64,000 bases of DNA from Pseudomonas nitroreducens NBRC 12694 (GCF_002091755.1 NZ_BDAI01000005.1:434001-498000), one strand, 5' to 3'. Shown: positions 40,628 to 49,493, counted from the stretch's first letter. Notes: a model not told the origin generated them from the letters alone. A program made the numbers and translations.

Positions 40628-41374
40628 ATGCGCCTTCGCGTTCTTTCCGACCTCCATCACGAGCACTTTCCCAACGGTTATCGCCAATTGCCGCAGACTG
40701 TGTCGGACATCGTCGTACTTGCCGGAGATATCCACGAACACTTGCAGGGGTTGCACTGGGCGCGCGAGGAATTTCCTGATAGCGAGATCATCTACGTCGC
40801 CGGCAACCACGAGTTCTATCACTCAGACTTGCCCGAACTGACCCAGGCCATGCGCAATCTGGCGCAGGCATTGAATATCCACTTTCTGGAAAAGGACGCC
40901 GTGGTCCTGGGCGGCGTACGCTTCCTTGGCGCCACGCTGTGGACCGACTTTCAGCTCTATGGCGCGCATGCGTCGGAACTGGCCTACGAGCAGGCCCAGT
41001 TACTCATGCCGGACTTCCGTACGATCGACTACTTCGCCCAACCCTTCACCCCAGGCATGAGCGCCGATATCTGCGCGTCGACCTGTCGGTGGCTGGAGGC
41101 GGAACTGGCACAGCCCTTTGCCGGGCCCACGGTGGTGGTCACCCACCACGCACCCAGCGCGCGCTCGATTCCTCCGCATTACGTGGGCGATGCGCTGTCG
41201 CCGGCCTTCGCTTCCAACCTGGAATCACTGGTCGAGCGCTGTGACCTGTGGATCCACGGTCACGTTCACGAATGCCTGGACTACCAGGTCGGCCGGGGCC
41301 GCATCGTCGCCAACCCCGGCGCCTACCCCGGCGAGGACAGCGGCTTCGATCCCTGTCGGGTGATCGAACTCTAG
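40628..41374 (+). CDS. Calcineurin-like metallophosphoesterase
   Basis: The 248-residue protein has the five metallophosphoesterase motifs in order: SDLHHEH (9-15), AGDIHE (about 37), GNHEFYH (about 63), THHAPS (about 175) and GHVHE (about 219), which hold two divalent metals. It lacks a signal peptide and is probably cytoplasmic. The branch includes diverse phosphodiesterases and nucleases; the substrate cannot be told. ATG at 40628 gives MRLRVLSDLHHEH; 23 upstream codons are shadow. Its stop codon and that of the convergent esterase gene share the palindrome CTAG. Confidence 0.88.
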   Translation: MRLRVLSDLHHEHFPNGYRQLPQTVSDIVVLAGDIHEHLQGLHWAREEFPDSEIIYVAGNHEFYHSDLPELTQAMRNLAQALNIHFLEKDAVVLGGVRFLGATLWTDFQLYGAHASELAYEQAQLLMPDFRTIDYFAQPFTPGMSADICASTCRWLEAELAQPFAGPTVVVTHHAPSARSIPPHYVGDALSPAFASNLESLVERCDLWIHGHVHECLDYQVGRGRIVANPGAYPGEDSGFDPCRVIEL

Positions 41375-42354
41375 AACGGCTGCTCGCCAGGTGATAGCTC
41401 GCTGAAGAACCGCCAGATTTCAGCCGGCCCATCCAGTTGCGGGTCGACCTGGCCAAGCATGCGCGGCGGCCGGTAAAGCGGCTGCGAAATCAGGTGCCCT
41501 CCACCAAACACCGTCACCAGCTCCACGGGCGGCCCGTCGCCGGCAGCCCAGCGCTGGCGCTGCGTCCACACCGGCCCCGGCTGGGTCAGCTTATCCACCT
41601 GCGGCTCGCCTCCCTGGCCGTTGCGCCGCGCCAGTGCAAGAGCAGAGTCCTCGGCAGAGAGCACGTTGCCGCGATCACCGAAGCCAAACAGCGTGACCCG
41701 GCCACCCGCGTAGGGATTGATGGGGTCCCGCGTGCCATTCATCAACAACGCCGCCCTGGGCTGCTCGGCGGGACGGCAGGCGTCGTTGTCGGCGCTCGGC
41801 AGGCTGGCAGCCACGGCGGCGACGCCAGCGACCTTGTCCGGCGCTTCCGCCGCCATCCGCAAGGCCATCTGCCCGCCATTGGAATAGCCCGTGACGAACA
41901 CCCTCGCGGGATCGACGCCGCGCTCGCGCTGCAGGCGCGCGATCATGTCCGAGAGAAAGCCGACATCATCGATGTTCAGTTGCCGGGCGCTGTAGGAGGC
42001 GACCCGCCGGCAGTCGTTCCAATGGCCCTCGAAACCATCGGGGTAGAGCACCAGAAAACCGTCGCGATCTGCCAACGCGTCGAAACGGTAGCCGCTGTCG
42101 CGGCGCATGCGCTCGCCGTTGCTCTGCGAGCTGTGCAGCACCACCAGCAGCGCCGGGCGCTCGGCCAACTTCTGCGGCACGTAGAGCACGTAGCTGCGGC
42201 GTCGCTGCCCCTGGCGCAGCGAGGCATCCTCACTGCTGCCGGTCAGCGTTGGTCGCTGTATCAGCTCGCCGGGCACGTACCACCAACCGCCCACCAGCAG
42301 CGCCAGTACCAGCAGCGCGATGAGCCCCTGCACGATCCGCATCGCCACCCGCAT
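41371..42354 (-). CDS. Polyhydroxybutyrate depolymerase-like esterase, membrane-anchored
   Basis: The 327-residue protein has an N-terminal hydrophobic anchor (about 6-25), then an alpha/beta-hydrolase of the LpqC/PHB depolymerase type: RRRSYVLYVPQKL, VVLHSSQSNGERM at the oxyanion hole, the nucleophile elbow GYSNGG with the catalytic serine, and a C-terminal GGGHLISQ supplying the histidine. The family includes feruloyl esterases and short-chain PHB depolymerases acting outside the cytoplasm. No pha genes are near. Start ATG at 42354 has AAGGAG seven bases upstream. Confidence 0.82.
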   Translation of the reverse strand: MRVAMRIVQGLIALLVLALLVGGWWYVPGELIQRPTLTGSSEDASLRQGQRRRSYVLYVPQKLAERPALLVVLHSSQSNGERMRRDSGYRFDALADRDGFLVLYPDGFEGHWNDCRRVASYSARQLNIDDVGFLSDMIARLQRERGVDPARVFVTGYSNGGQMALRMAAEAPDKVAGVAAVAASLPSADNDACRPAEQPRAALLMNGTRDPINPYAGGRVTLFGFGDRGNVLSAEDSALALARRNGQGGEPQVDKLTQPGPVWTQRQRWAAGDGPPVELVTVFGGGHLISQPLYRPPRMLGQVDPQLDGPAEIWRFFSELSPGEQPF

Positions 42355-42503
42355 ACCGCTTCTCCTTGCCCGCCCGGCGGGCCTTGCGAGTCCGGGCCAG
42401 ATTCGGAGGCATTGCCCTGGGGCAGCCCCTGGCGCTCCCGTCCATGGCAAACTCTAGCCGTTGACTCCAACGTCATAGTGTTTGGTAACCAAGGACTCCG
42501 AAA

Positions 42504-42902
42504 ATGTTCCGAAGCTCTGCCCTGATGGCCGCCGTTCTCGCCCTCGGCTGCGCCAGCCCGCTACTCGCCGCCGAGACGTCCGGGCAACCGCTGACCGGCT
42601 GCGCCGCCAAGCGCGCCGCTCTCGAAACCCAGCTCGAACAGGCCAAGGCCCAAGGCAACGGCAACCGCATCGCCGGCCTGCAGACCGCCCTGGAGAAGGT
42701 GAAGACCTATTGCACCGACGCCAGCCTCACGCAGGAGCGCAAGCAGAATGTGCTGGACGCGGAGAAGGAAGTCGCCCAGCGCGAGAAGGACCTGCGCAAG
42801 GCGATGAACAAGGGTGACGCCGAGAAGATCGAGAAGCGCAAGGACAAGCTGGCCGAAGCCCGCGCCGAACTGGAGCAGGCCAAGCGCGAACTGGAGGAGT
42901 GA
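42504..42902 (+). CDS. DUF1090 (YqjC-like) periplasmic protein
   Basis: The 132-residue protein has a signal peptide ending at about LLAAE (23) and a highly charged, nearly all-helical mature part with the DUF1090 pattern: GCAAKRAALETQLEQAKAQGN, a conserved second cysteine (TYCTD) likely forming a disulfide with the first, and a long Glu/Lys coiled coil to the end. Function is unknown; in E. coli YqjC is a small periplasmic stress-associated protein. It is transcribed alone, convergent with the cytochrome c' gene. Confidence 0.82.
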   Translation: MFRSSALMAAVLALGCASPLLAAETSGQPLTGCAAKRAALETQLEQAKAQGNGNRIAGLQTALEKVKTYCTDASLTQERKQNVLDAEKEVAQREKDLRKAMNKGDAEKIEKRKDKLAEARAELEQAKRELEE

Positions 42903-42906
42903 ACCT

Positions 42907-42948
42907 GTAGGATCGAACTGGCTCGTTCGCGAGTCAGCTCGACCCTAC
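42907..42948. repeat. Short inverted repeat between convergent genes
   Basis: GTAGGATCGA at the left end pairs with TCGACCCTAC at the right end (one mismatch), with GCTCGTTCGCGAGTCAGC inside. It resembles REP-type or bidirectional terminator elements but lacks a T-run. Confidence 0.4.
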
Positions 42949-42961
42949 AAGAAAGCGCCCG

Positions 42962-43429
42962 TCAGAGCGCGCGGAATTTCTTGTGGCAGGCTTCGCAGGC
43001 GTCTTCCACCGCGGCGAAGTCCTTGCGCACGCCTTCAGGCGTCGGCGCGGCATTGCGGGTGTTTTCGCCCAGGGCGCGGACGGCCTGTTCGAAGGTCTTG
43101 GCGTCGGCCTGGAACTCCAGTTGGCGCTGCCAGATTTCCGCCTTGGCGCGGGTGTCGTCGCTTTCCACCTTGTCAGCTGGCGGCTGGGTCGTGGGGAAGT
43201 ACTGCCAGGGCTTGTCGGCCAGTTCGCCCAGCTTGGTCGAATTGCTCCGGAACCTGTCCGCGTCGAAGGGAATTCGCCCGCGCAACATGCCGCCCATGTC
43301 CTCGCTGGTCTTGAGCATCTCCTTGAACACCGCCTGGCGCTTGTACTCCGGCGAGTTGGGGTCCAGGCGATGGCAGCCGGCAAGCGCGGTACCGGCCAGC
43401 AGCAGAACGAGCAGGGTCTTCAACTTCAT
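42962..43429 (-). CDS. Cytochrome c' family protein, probable lipoprotein
   Basis: The 155-residue protein has the four-helix cytochrome c' pattern with the haem-binding CEACHKKF at the C-terminus (Cys145, Cys148, His149). Its N-terminus MKLKTLLVLLLAGTALAGCHRL ends in a lipobox LAGC, so it is probably lipid-anchored rather than freely soluble as usual for the family. Cytochromes c' bind NO and other gases at the distal side. The start at 43429 is chosen to give this signal; the frame continues 38 codons upstream without signal character. Confidence 0.85.
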   Translation of the reverse strand: MKLKTLLVLLLAGTALAGCHRLDPNSPEYKRQAVFKEMLKTSEDMGGMLRGRIPFDADRFRSNSTKLGELADKPWQYFPTTQPPADKVESDDTRAKAEIWQRQLEFQADAKTFEQAVRALGENTRNAAPTPEGVRKDFAAVEDACEACHKKFRAL

Positions 43430-43573
43430 GGGGGACTCTTGTAGGACGGCCAGACACGGAAGCGCCGGATTATCCGCCCCGTTCCCCGAATGATCCAGAC
43501 CGCGCGCCGGTCGCTGCGGCCATCCGCCGCAGCGCCGTGCCATTCGTTCAGCTGCCGTTCAGGCAGCCTCGGG

Positions 43574-43960
43574 TCAGGCGGAAACGACGAAGATCGCGAT
43601 GATCAACGCCATGCCGAGGAACCATGCCAGCGAGCGCAGCATCGCCAGGTCGGCGATGTAGAAGATCAGGTAGAGCAGGCGGCTGGTGACCCAGGCGATG
43701 GCCAGGCGGTCGATGGTGGCGGGTTCGGCATTGTTCACCACGTAAGCGATGATTACTGCCGCGGCGAAGGCCGGGGTCACCTCGAAGCTGTTCATCTGGA
43801 AGGCGTTGGCGCGCTTGCGATAGCCCTCCAGGCTGGCGAGGAAGGTGCGCGGGTCGTGGTTCTGCCGGGGGCCGAAGCCGCCGCCAGTGAACTTGGCGAT
43901 GCTGGTGCCGACGTAAGGCAGGAAGATCGCGATCAGGACGCACCAGAAGGCAATGGGCAT
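43574..43960 (-). CDS. MAPEG family membrane protein
   Basis: The 128-residue protein has four predicted helices and the MAPEG pattern: an N-terminal helix (MPIAFWCVLIAIFLPYVG), a loop with RTFLASLEGYRKRANAFQMNSFE that contains the conserved Asn/Glu-rich stretch, then EVTPAFAAAVIIAYV and helices 3-4. Eukaryotic members are glutathione-dependent eicosanoid enzymes; bacterial ones are poorly known and may act on glutathione conjugates. It sits between a cytochrome c' gene and a DMT transporter and seems independent of both. Confidence 0.85.
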   Translation of the reverse strand: MPIAFWCVLIAIFLPYVGTSIAKFTGGGFGPRQNHDPRTFLASLEGYRKRANAFQMNSFEVTPAFAAAVIIAYVVNNAEPATIDRLAIAWVTSRLLYLIFYIADLAMLRSLAWFLGMALIIAIFVVSA

Positions 43961-44060
43961 GGCGGGACTCTCGTCGAGGGGAAAGCGCGCAGCTTAGGTC
44001 ATCGCCGCACGCTGCGTCCTTGACCGGCTTGGCGGGTTGCTCCGTAGCGCGAGCCAATCC

Positions 44061-44891
44061 TCAGAGTTTCATCACCAGCATGCCCGCCAACACCAGGCTG
44101 CACGCCGCCAGACGCGGCAGGCCGAAGGGTTCCTTGAGGAAGCGCATGCCGAACAGCACCACCAGCAGCACACTGGTCTCGCGCAGCGCGGCGGCCTCGG
44201 CGATGGAGCCCAGCTGCATGGCCCAGAGCACCAGCCCGTAGCTGAGCAGCACGCAGAAACCGACGCTCAGGCCGAGCTTCCAGTCGTTGATCCAGAACTT
44301 GGCGAAGGCTCGGGTGCGCCCGCACAGCGCCACCAGCGGAAATGGCAGGCCCGACAGCAGCGACAGCCAAACCAGGTAGTCCAGCGGCTTGGGCCAGAGC
44401 TTGAGCGCGTTGCCGTCGGTCCAGGTGTAGCTGCCGATGCACAGGCCCATCAGCAGCACGGTGGGATAGGCGATCCACGGCAGCTTCGAGCCGCCGCCGC
44501 CCTTGAGCAGGAACAGCATGCCGACCGGGATCAGCAGGATACCGAGGATCTGCTTGCCGGTCAGGTGCTCGCCGCCGAAGTAGAGGGTCAGCGCTAGCAC
44601 CACCAGCGGCGACAGCCCGCGCATCAGCGGATAGACCAAACCCAGGTCGCCGACCTTGTAGGCCTGGATCAGCAGCACGCGATAGACCAGCTGCAACGAC
44701 ACGGCGGCCAGCAGCCAGGGCCAGACTTCGGCAGGAGGAATCTCGATCCAGGGCAGCAGGAGCAGCGCGGCGGCGAGGCCGACCATGTCCATGCAGGCAA
44801 CCACCAGCAGGCGGTCGTTGCTGAACTTGACGAGGGTGTTCCAGGTAGCGTGCAGCAGGGCGGCCAGCAGCACCAGGGTAGTGGCAAGCAC
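44061..44891 (-). CDS. EamA/DMT family transporter
   Basis: The 276-residue protein has ten hydrophobic segments arranged as two five-helix EamA repeats, starting LATTLVLLAALLHATWNTLVKFS. The first repeat ends near residue 130 (GILLIPVGMLFLLKG) and the second with AACSLVLAGMLVMKL. Members export or import metabolites such as amino acids or nucleobases, and the substrate here is unknown. The start is GTG at 44891 with AGGAG nine bases upstream. It is divergent from lemA across 146 bases. Confidence 0.85.
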   Translation of the reverse strand: MLATTLVLLAALLHATWNTLVKFSNDRLLVVACMDMVGLAAALLLLPWIEIPPAEVWPWLLAAVSLQLVYRVLLIQAYKVGDLGLVYPLMRGLSPLVVLALTLYFGGEHLTGKQILGILLIPVGMLFLLKGGGGSKLPWIAYPTVLLMGLCIGSYTWTDGNALKLWPKPLDYLVWLSLLSGLPFPLVALCGRTRAFAKFWINDWKLGLSVGFCVLLSYGLVLWAMQLGSIAEAAALRETSVLLVVLFGMRFLKEPFGLPRLAACSLVLAGMLVMKL

Positions 44892-45037
44892 GAAAACGAA
44901 CTCCTGGTATAGACCAGATCAATTCTACCCTGAGCCACCCCATGCCGGGCAAGCGCTGGCTGTTTCGGACATTTCCACCTGCCTCCTCAGCCATAACTGG
45001 CCTAGACTGGGCCTTTTCGCCAGCACGAGCCTCTGCC

Positions 45038-45652
45038 ATGCCACGCCTGATCAAGTTCCTGACCGCTTACATCCTCGTCACCCTGCTCTCCGGCTGCGGC
45101 TACAACGCCATGCAATCCGGCGACGAAGGCGTGAAGGCCGCCTGGTCGGAAGTGCTCAACCAGTACCAGCGCCGCGCCGACCTGATCCCCAACCTGGTCA
45201 GCACCGTGAAGGGCTACGCCGCCCATGAAGCCAGCGTGCTGACCCAGGTGACCGAGGCCCGCGCCAAGGTCGGCAGCACCACCCTGAATGCCGACCAGCT
45301 CGACGACCCGGAAGCGGTCAAGCGCTTCCAGCAGGCCCAGGGGCAGCTCAGCTCGGCGCTGTCACGCTTGCTGGTGGTCTCGGAAAACTACCCGCAGCTC
45401 AAGGCTGACGGCCTGTTCAAGGACCTGCTGACCCAGCTCGAGGGCACCGAGAACCGCATCACTGTCGCCCGTGGCCGCTATGTGAAGGCCGTGCAGGAAT
45501 ACAACGTGATGATTCGCCAGTTCCCGCAGGTGATCACCGCGAAGATCTTCGGCTACAAGCCCAAGGCCAACTTCAGCGTCGAGAACGAAGCCGCCATTTC
45601 CACCGCGCCTAAAGTGGACTTCGGCAACGCGCCGGCGCAGCCCGCACAATGA
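45038..45652 (+). CDS. LemA family lipoprotein
   Basis: The 204-residue protein begins with a lipoprotein signal (LLSGCGYN near residue 20) and continues with the LemA core: QYQRRADLIPNLVSTVKGYAAHE, VTEARAKVG, LSRLLVVSENYPQLKAD, ENRITVARGRY and YNVMIRQFPQ. LemA proteins are mostly helical, membrane-anchored and of unclear function, often linked to envelope stress. It overlaps by four bases (ATGA) with the TPM-domain gene, a pairing common in bacteria, so the two are probably translated together. Confidence 0.92.
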   Translation: MPRLIKFLTAYILVTLLSGCGYNAMQSGDEGVKAAWSEVLNQYQRRADLIPNLVSTVKGYAAHEASVLTQVTEARAKVGSTTLNADQLDDPEAVKRFQQAQGQLSSALSRLLVVSENYPQLKADGLFKDLLTQLEGTENRITVARGRYVKAVQEYNVMIRQFPQVITAKIFGYKPKANFSVENEAAISTAPKVDFGNAPAQPAQ

Positions 45653-46632
45653 CCTTGCCGCGCTGGCTGCTGGCCGCCCTGCTGCTGTGCTGGGCGGTCG
45701 TGCTGCAGGCGGCGCCGGTCGCCATTCCGCCGCTCAGCGCCCGCGTCACCGACCTCACCCAGACCCTCGATGCCGGGCAGCGCGCGCAGCTGGAAAGCCA
45801 ACTCGCCGGCCTGGAGCAACGCAAGGGCGCGCAAATCGCCGTACTGCTGGTTCCCACCACTGGCGAGGACAGCATCGAGGACTACGCGGTGCGTGCTTTC
45901 GAGCAATGGAAGCTGGGCCGCAAGGGTGTCGATGACGGCGTGCTGCTGGTGGTTGCGAAGAATGACCGTACGCTGCGCATCGAAGTCGGCTACGGGCTGG
46001 AAGGCACCATCACCGACGTGCAGGCCGGCCGGATCATCCGCGAACAGATCGTCCCCTTCTTTCAGAAAGGCGACTTCGCTGGCGGCATCCAGGCCGGCGT
46101 CGACAGTCTGATCGCGCTGATCGAGCCGCCCTCCGCCGCAACCACGCCGGACGGCAGCGAAGACGAATTGCCGCATACCGGCCCGGCGGAAAACTACAGC
46201 GACGCTTACTCGAACCGCAACGCGACGGCCGCCGAGGAAATCCCGCCCACCCGCCTGGCAGCGCTACTCGGCCTGCTGGTCGGCGTGCCGCTGCTGGGCA
46301 TGCTGCTGCCGGTGTCCTGGATGCGCCAGCGCAGCATGGGCCGCTACCTGCTGTGCAGCGTGCTGGTGGGCGGCATCGCCGCTGGCGTGCTGCTGGTCAG
46401 CGACGTCAATCCCGCCGCGCTGCAACAGCAGTTGATCGGCGCCTTCACGATCCCGCTGGTGCTGTACATCTTCTTCCTGCCGCCGATGTGGCTGACCATG
46501 GGCGTGCTGCAACTGCTCATGACGATCATCAGCTCGATCGGCCGCGGCGGGCGTGGAGGTGGCGGCGGCGGTGGAGGCTTCCGTGGCGGCGGTGGTTCCA
46601 GCGGCGGCGGCGGGGCCTCCGGCCGCTGGTAA
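45649..46632 (+). CDS. TPM-domain protein with glycine-rich tail (YgcG-like)
   Basis: The 327-residue protein has a signal peptide (MTLPRWLLAALLLCWAVVLQAAP), a TPM domain at about 25-165 (VTDLTQTLDAGQRAQLES, RTLRIEVGYGLEGTITD), three transmembrane helices at about 204-290, and a C-terminal Gly/Ser-rich tail ending GGGASGRW. Related TPM proteins are phosphatases or photosystem assembly proteins in plants, but the bacterial role is not established. It is coupled to lemA, which overlaps it by four bases. Confidence 0.9.
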   Translation: MTLPRWLLAALLLCWAVVLQAAPVAIPPLSARVTDLTQTLDAGQRAQLESQLAGLEQRKGAQIAVLLVPTTGEDSIEDYAVRAFEQWKLGRKGVDDGVLLVVAKNDRTLRIEVGYGLEGTITDVQAGRIIREQIVPFFQKGDFAGGIQAGVDSLIALIEPPSAATTPDGSEDELPHTGPAENYSDAYSNRNATAAEEIPPTRLAALLGLLVGVPLLGMLLPVSWMRQRSMGRYLLCSVLVGGIAAGVLLVSDVNPAALQQQLIGAFTIPLVLYIFFLPPMWLTMGVLQLLMTIISSIGRGGRGGGGGGGGFRGGGGSSGGGGASGRW

Positions 46633-46642
46633 ACCAGGGCCC

Positions 46643-47419
46643 TCAGAGGGCGGAGACGCCCTGCTCTTCCTCGCGGATCGAGCGCAGCACCTGGCGCTGC
46701 AGGTCGATGAACTGGGCGCTGGCAGCCATGTCCTCGTGGCGCGGGCGGCCGAGCTTCACGTCGAAGGTGGTCTTGATCCGCCCCGGCCCGAGTCCCATCA
46801 CCACGATGCGGTCGGACAGGTACACCGCCTCTTCCACGTCGTGGGTGACGAACATCACCGTCAGCCGGTGGGTTTCCCAGATGCGCGTGAGCAGCTCCTG
46901 CATCTGGTGGCGGGTCATGGCATCCAGCGCGCCGAAGGGCTCGTCCATCAGCAGGATCTTCGGCCGGTACGACAGCGCACGGGCAATCGCCACGCGCTGC
47001 TTCATCCCGCCGGACAGCTCATTCGGGTAGGCCTCGGCGAACTTCGTCAGCTTCACCAGCTCCAGGTGCTCGTCGGCGATCTCACGGCATTGCGCGCGGG
47101 ACATGCCGGCCGCCTTGAGGGCGAACTCGACATTCTGCCGCGCGGTGAGCCAGGGCAGCAGGGTGTAGGACTGGAACACCACGCCACGGTCCAGGCCCGG
47201 CCCTGTGATCGGCACGCCGTCGACCTTCACACTGCCGCTGTCGAACTCTTCCAGGCCGGCGGCGATGGACAGCAGCGTGCTCTTGCCACAGCCGGAGGTG
47301 CCGACGATGGACACGAACTCGTTGTCCGCCAGCGTCAGGTCGATGTTGCGCAGCACCTCGCGGCGCGACTGGCCGACCGCGAAACTCTTGTTCAGGCCGG
47401 AGATTTCCAAAGTCGCCAT
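46643..47419 (-). CDS. ABC transporter ATP-binding protein (taurine/sulfonate/nitrate type)
   Basis: The 258-residue ATPase has Walker A GTSGCGKST (40-48), signature LSGGMKQR near residue 140, Walker B ILLMDEP and switch histidine VMFVTHD. Length and sequence fit the SsuB/TauB/NrtD group. It overlaps the permease gene by one base, and the solute-binding gene is upstream, so the order is binding protein, permease, ATPase. The substrate cannot be fixed; sulfonates, taurine, nitrate or thiamine precursors are all imported by this family. Confidence 0.9.
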   Translation of the reverse strand: MATLEISGLNKSFAVGQSRREVLRNIDLTLADNEFVSIVGTSGCGKSTLLSIAAGLEEFDSGSVKVDGVPITGPGLDRGVVFQSYTLLPWLTARQNVEFALKAAGMSRAQCREIADEHLELVKLTKFAEAYPNELSGGMKQRVAIARALSYRPKILLMDEPFGALDAMTRHQMQELLTRIWETHRLTVMFVTHDVEEAVYLSDRIVVMGLGPGRIKTTFDVKLGRPRHEDMAASAQFIDLQRQVLRSIREEEQGVSAL

Positions 47420-48225
47420 CAGTTGCGCCTCCGGTTGTAGCGGAACAGGACCTTCTCGCCGGCGCGCATGGCCTGGTCGGTGATCAGGCCGAGGAAGCCG
47501 AGCAGCAGGATGTAGCCGATGATGGTGTCGGTCTGGAAGAAGCGCTGGGACACGGTGATGCGATAGCCCAGGCCCGAAGTCGCCGCCACCAGTTCAGCCA
47601 GCACCAGCCAGGTCCAGGCCCAGCCGAGGCTGATCCGCAGGGCGTCCCAGATACCCGGCAATGCGCTGGGCAGGACGATCTTCAGGAGAATTCGGCGATC
47701 CGGCATGCCGAGCGTTCGGCCCAGGCCGACGAAGTCCGCCGGCACGCGCTTGATCGCGTCCATCACCATCAGCACCTGCTGGAAGAAGGTACCGATCCAG
47801 ATGATGAGGAATTTCTGGAAGTCGCTGGTGCCGGCCCAGAGGATGGTCAGCGGGACGAAGGCGACCACCGGCATGTAGCGCACGAAGTCCACCAGCGGCT
47901 CGGTGGCGGCTTTCCAGAAGCCGTAGCAGCCGGCGAAGACGCCGATCACGATGGACATCGCCGAGGACACCAGGAAGGCCACGGCGATGCGATACACGCT
48001 GACCTTCAGGTCCGACCACAGCGTGCCATCGGCGGCCAGCTTGAGCATGCGCGCCCAGACGTCGCCGGGCGCCGGCAGGAATATCTTCGGCACCGCGCCG
48101 CTGGCGCCGGCCAGCCACCAGAGCAGCGCCAGCAGGACGAACACGGCGCCGCCGATGAGCAGGAAATGGCGCTGCGCGATCGGCTTGCCGATGGTGAACA
48201 GCGGGTTGGATTTGCGGGCTTTCAT
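47419..48225 (-). CDS. ABC transporter permease (SsuC/TauC type)
   Basis: The 268-residue protein has six or seven membrane helices starting at about residue 20 (HFLLIGGAVFVLLALLWW), with the EAA loop typical of this class visible as GLGRTLGMPDRRILLKIVLPSALPGIWDALRISLGWAW. It would dimerise in the inner membrane with the adjacent ATPase. Start ATG at 48225 is chosen; 47 upstream in-frame codons (rich in Arg/Ser) lack membrane character. It lies 67 bases after the binding-protein gene. Confidence 0.9.
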   Translation of the reverse strand: MKARKSNPLFTIGKPIAQRHFLLIGGAVFVLLALLWWLAGASGAVPKIFLPAPGDVWARMLKLAADGTLWSDLKVSVYRIAVAFLVSSAMSIVIGVFAGCYGFWKAATEPLVDFVRYMPVVAFVPLTILWAGTSDFQKFLIIWIGTFFQQVLMVMDAIKRVPADFVGLGRTLGMPDRRILLKIVLPSALPGIWDALRISLGWAWTWLVLAELVAATSGLGYRITVSQRFFQTDTIIGYILLLGFLGLITDQAMRAGEKVLFRYNRRRN

Positions 48226-48292
48226 GTCGGGCTCGTCGAACGGAGAAAGACGCGCGCCGGCTCGGGGCCGGCGCGCGTGGTGTTTCAGAGAG

Positions 48293-49300
48293 TCAGAGGG
48301 CCTCGACGAAGCGCGCGTCGATGGCCTGTGCCGGGGTGACCGGCTGCTGCAGGATGCCCGCTTCACTGGCAGCCTTCTGGATGTGCTCGAAGGAGCCTTT
48401 CTGGAAGGAGCCTTTCAGCTCGGCCTGGTTCTCCTTCACCGAGTAGAAGTGCACGCCGTCAAAGGCGCTGCTGAGTTCGGACTCGTCGGCGCCCACGCCC
48501 TTGGCGATGGCGGCACGGCCTTCGGCGCTCTTCTCGGTGTAGTGCTTGAGGCCCGCTTCCCAGCTCTTGATCAGCGCCAGCACCTGGCCGGGACGCTCCT
48601 TCAGCACTTCGTCGCGCACCACGAACACGTCGCTGATGATGCCCGGGTCATCCGAGCCCTTGTACAGCAGGTTGACCTTGGGGTTCTGCTGCTTGGCGGC
48701 GGACAGGTACGGCTCGTAGGTGACGGCGGCCGGGACCTGGCCGGCGATCAGCGCGCTGCCGGCGTTGGCGGCAGGCATCGGCACCGGCTGCACATCGGCG
48801 AGGGTCAGGCCGGCCTTGCGCAGGGCGCTGTGCAGGAGGATGTCGCTGGTGGTGCCTTCTTCATAGGCGACCTGCTTGCCCTTGAGATCGGTCAGGGTCT
48901 TAATCGACGGGTCGACGATCAGCGCGTCGGCGCTGGTGCTCTGGTCCAGCAACAGGACGATCTTCACCGGCAGGCCGGCGGCGACCATGGCCATGGCGGT
49001 GTGGGTGGCGAGGTTGCCGCCGTCGATCTGGCCGCTGGCCAGGGCGGCGTTCATGTCCTTGTCTTCGGTGAAGTTGACCAGCTCGACCTGCTCCAGGCCG
49101 TTGGCCTTGAAGGCGCCAGCCTGCTCGGCGACGTACCACTGGCCGTAGCCCAGCCAGGGCTGCATGCCCATCTTGAAGGTGCCGGCCTCGGGCTTGGTGT
49201 CGGCCTTGATCGCGGCGGCGTGCGCGACGCCGGCCAGCAGCAGGCTGGCGCAGGTGGCCACGGCCAGTTGGCGCAGCGCGGATGCGAAAGTGGTGTGCAT
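48293..49300 (-). CDS. ABC transporter substrate-binding protein (SsuA/TauA/NrtA family)
   Basis: The 335-residue protein has a Sec signal (to about AGVAHAA, residue 29) and the NMT1/SsuA-like fold: MGMQPWLGYGQWYVAEQAGAFKANGL, ELVNFTEDKDMNAALASGQIDGGN, and LKGKQVAYEEGTTSDILLHSALRKAGL. It would bind the substrate in the periplasm and hand it to the permease and ATPase that follow. No sulfonatase, taurine dioxygenase or nitrate reductase gene is adjacent, so the ligand is unknown. An inverted repeat CATTC-TGCT-GAATG lies 31 bases upstream. Confidence 0.9.
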   Translation of the reverse strand: MHTTFASALRQLAVATCASLLLAGVAHAAAIKADTKPEAGTFKMGMQPWLGYGQWYVAEQAGAFKANGLEQVELVNFTEDKDMNAALASGQIDGGNLATHTAMAMVAAGLPVKIVLLLDQSTSADALIVDPSIKTLTDLKGKQVAYEEGTTSDILLHSALRKAGLTLADVQPVPMPAANAGSALIAGQVPAAVTYEPYLSAAKQQNPKVNLLYKGSDDPGIISDVFVVRDEVLKERPGQVLALIKSWEAGLKHYTEKSAEGRAAIAKGVGADESELSSAFDGVHFYSVKENQAELKGSFQKGSFEHIQKAASEAGILQQPVTPAQAIDARFVEAL

Positions 49301-49330
49301 GGTCTCTCCCCGGTCATTGTTCTGCAGGAA

Positions 49331-49344
49331 CATTCTGCTGAATG
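49331..49344. promoter_or_regulatory. Small inverted repeat upstream of the ABC binding protein
   Basis: CATTC-TGCT-GAATG lies 31 bases before the start and is itself flanked by CTGCA / TGCAG. It may be an operator, but five-base arms are short. Confidence 0.3.
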
Positions 49345-49493
49345 CAGTACTGCTGGATCGGCGGGGAGCAGCGTCGGCCCATGCCCGCCGTGGGCGGGCA
49401 CAGGCTCACATTCAATCGACGCAAATGCAAAGGTTTTCGCCGCGGTTCGGCTTGGCTCCGGGCACGCAGGCAATCACCTTGGCGAGCCAGCCA

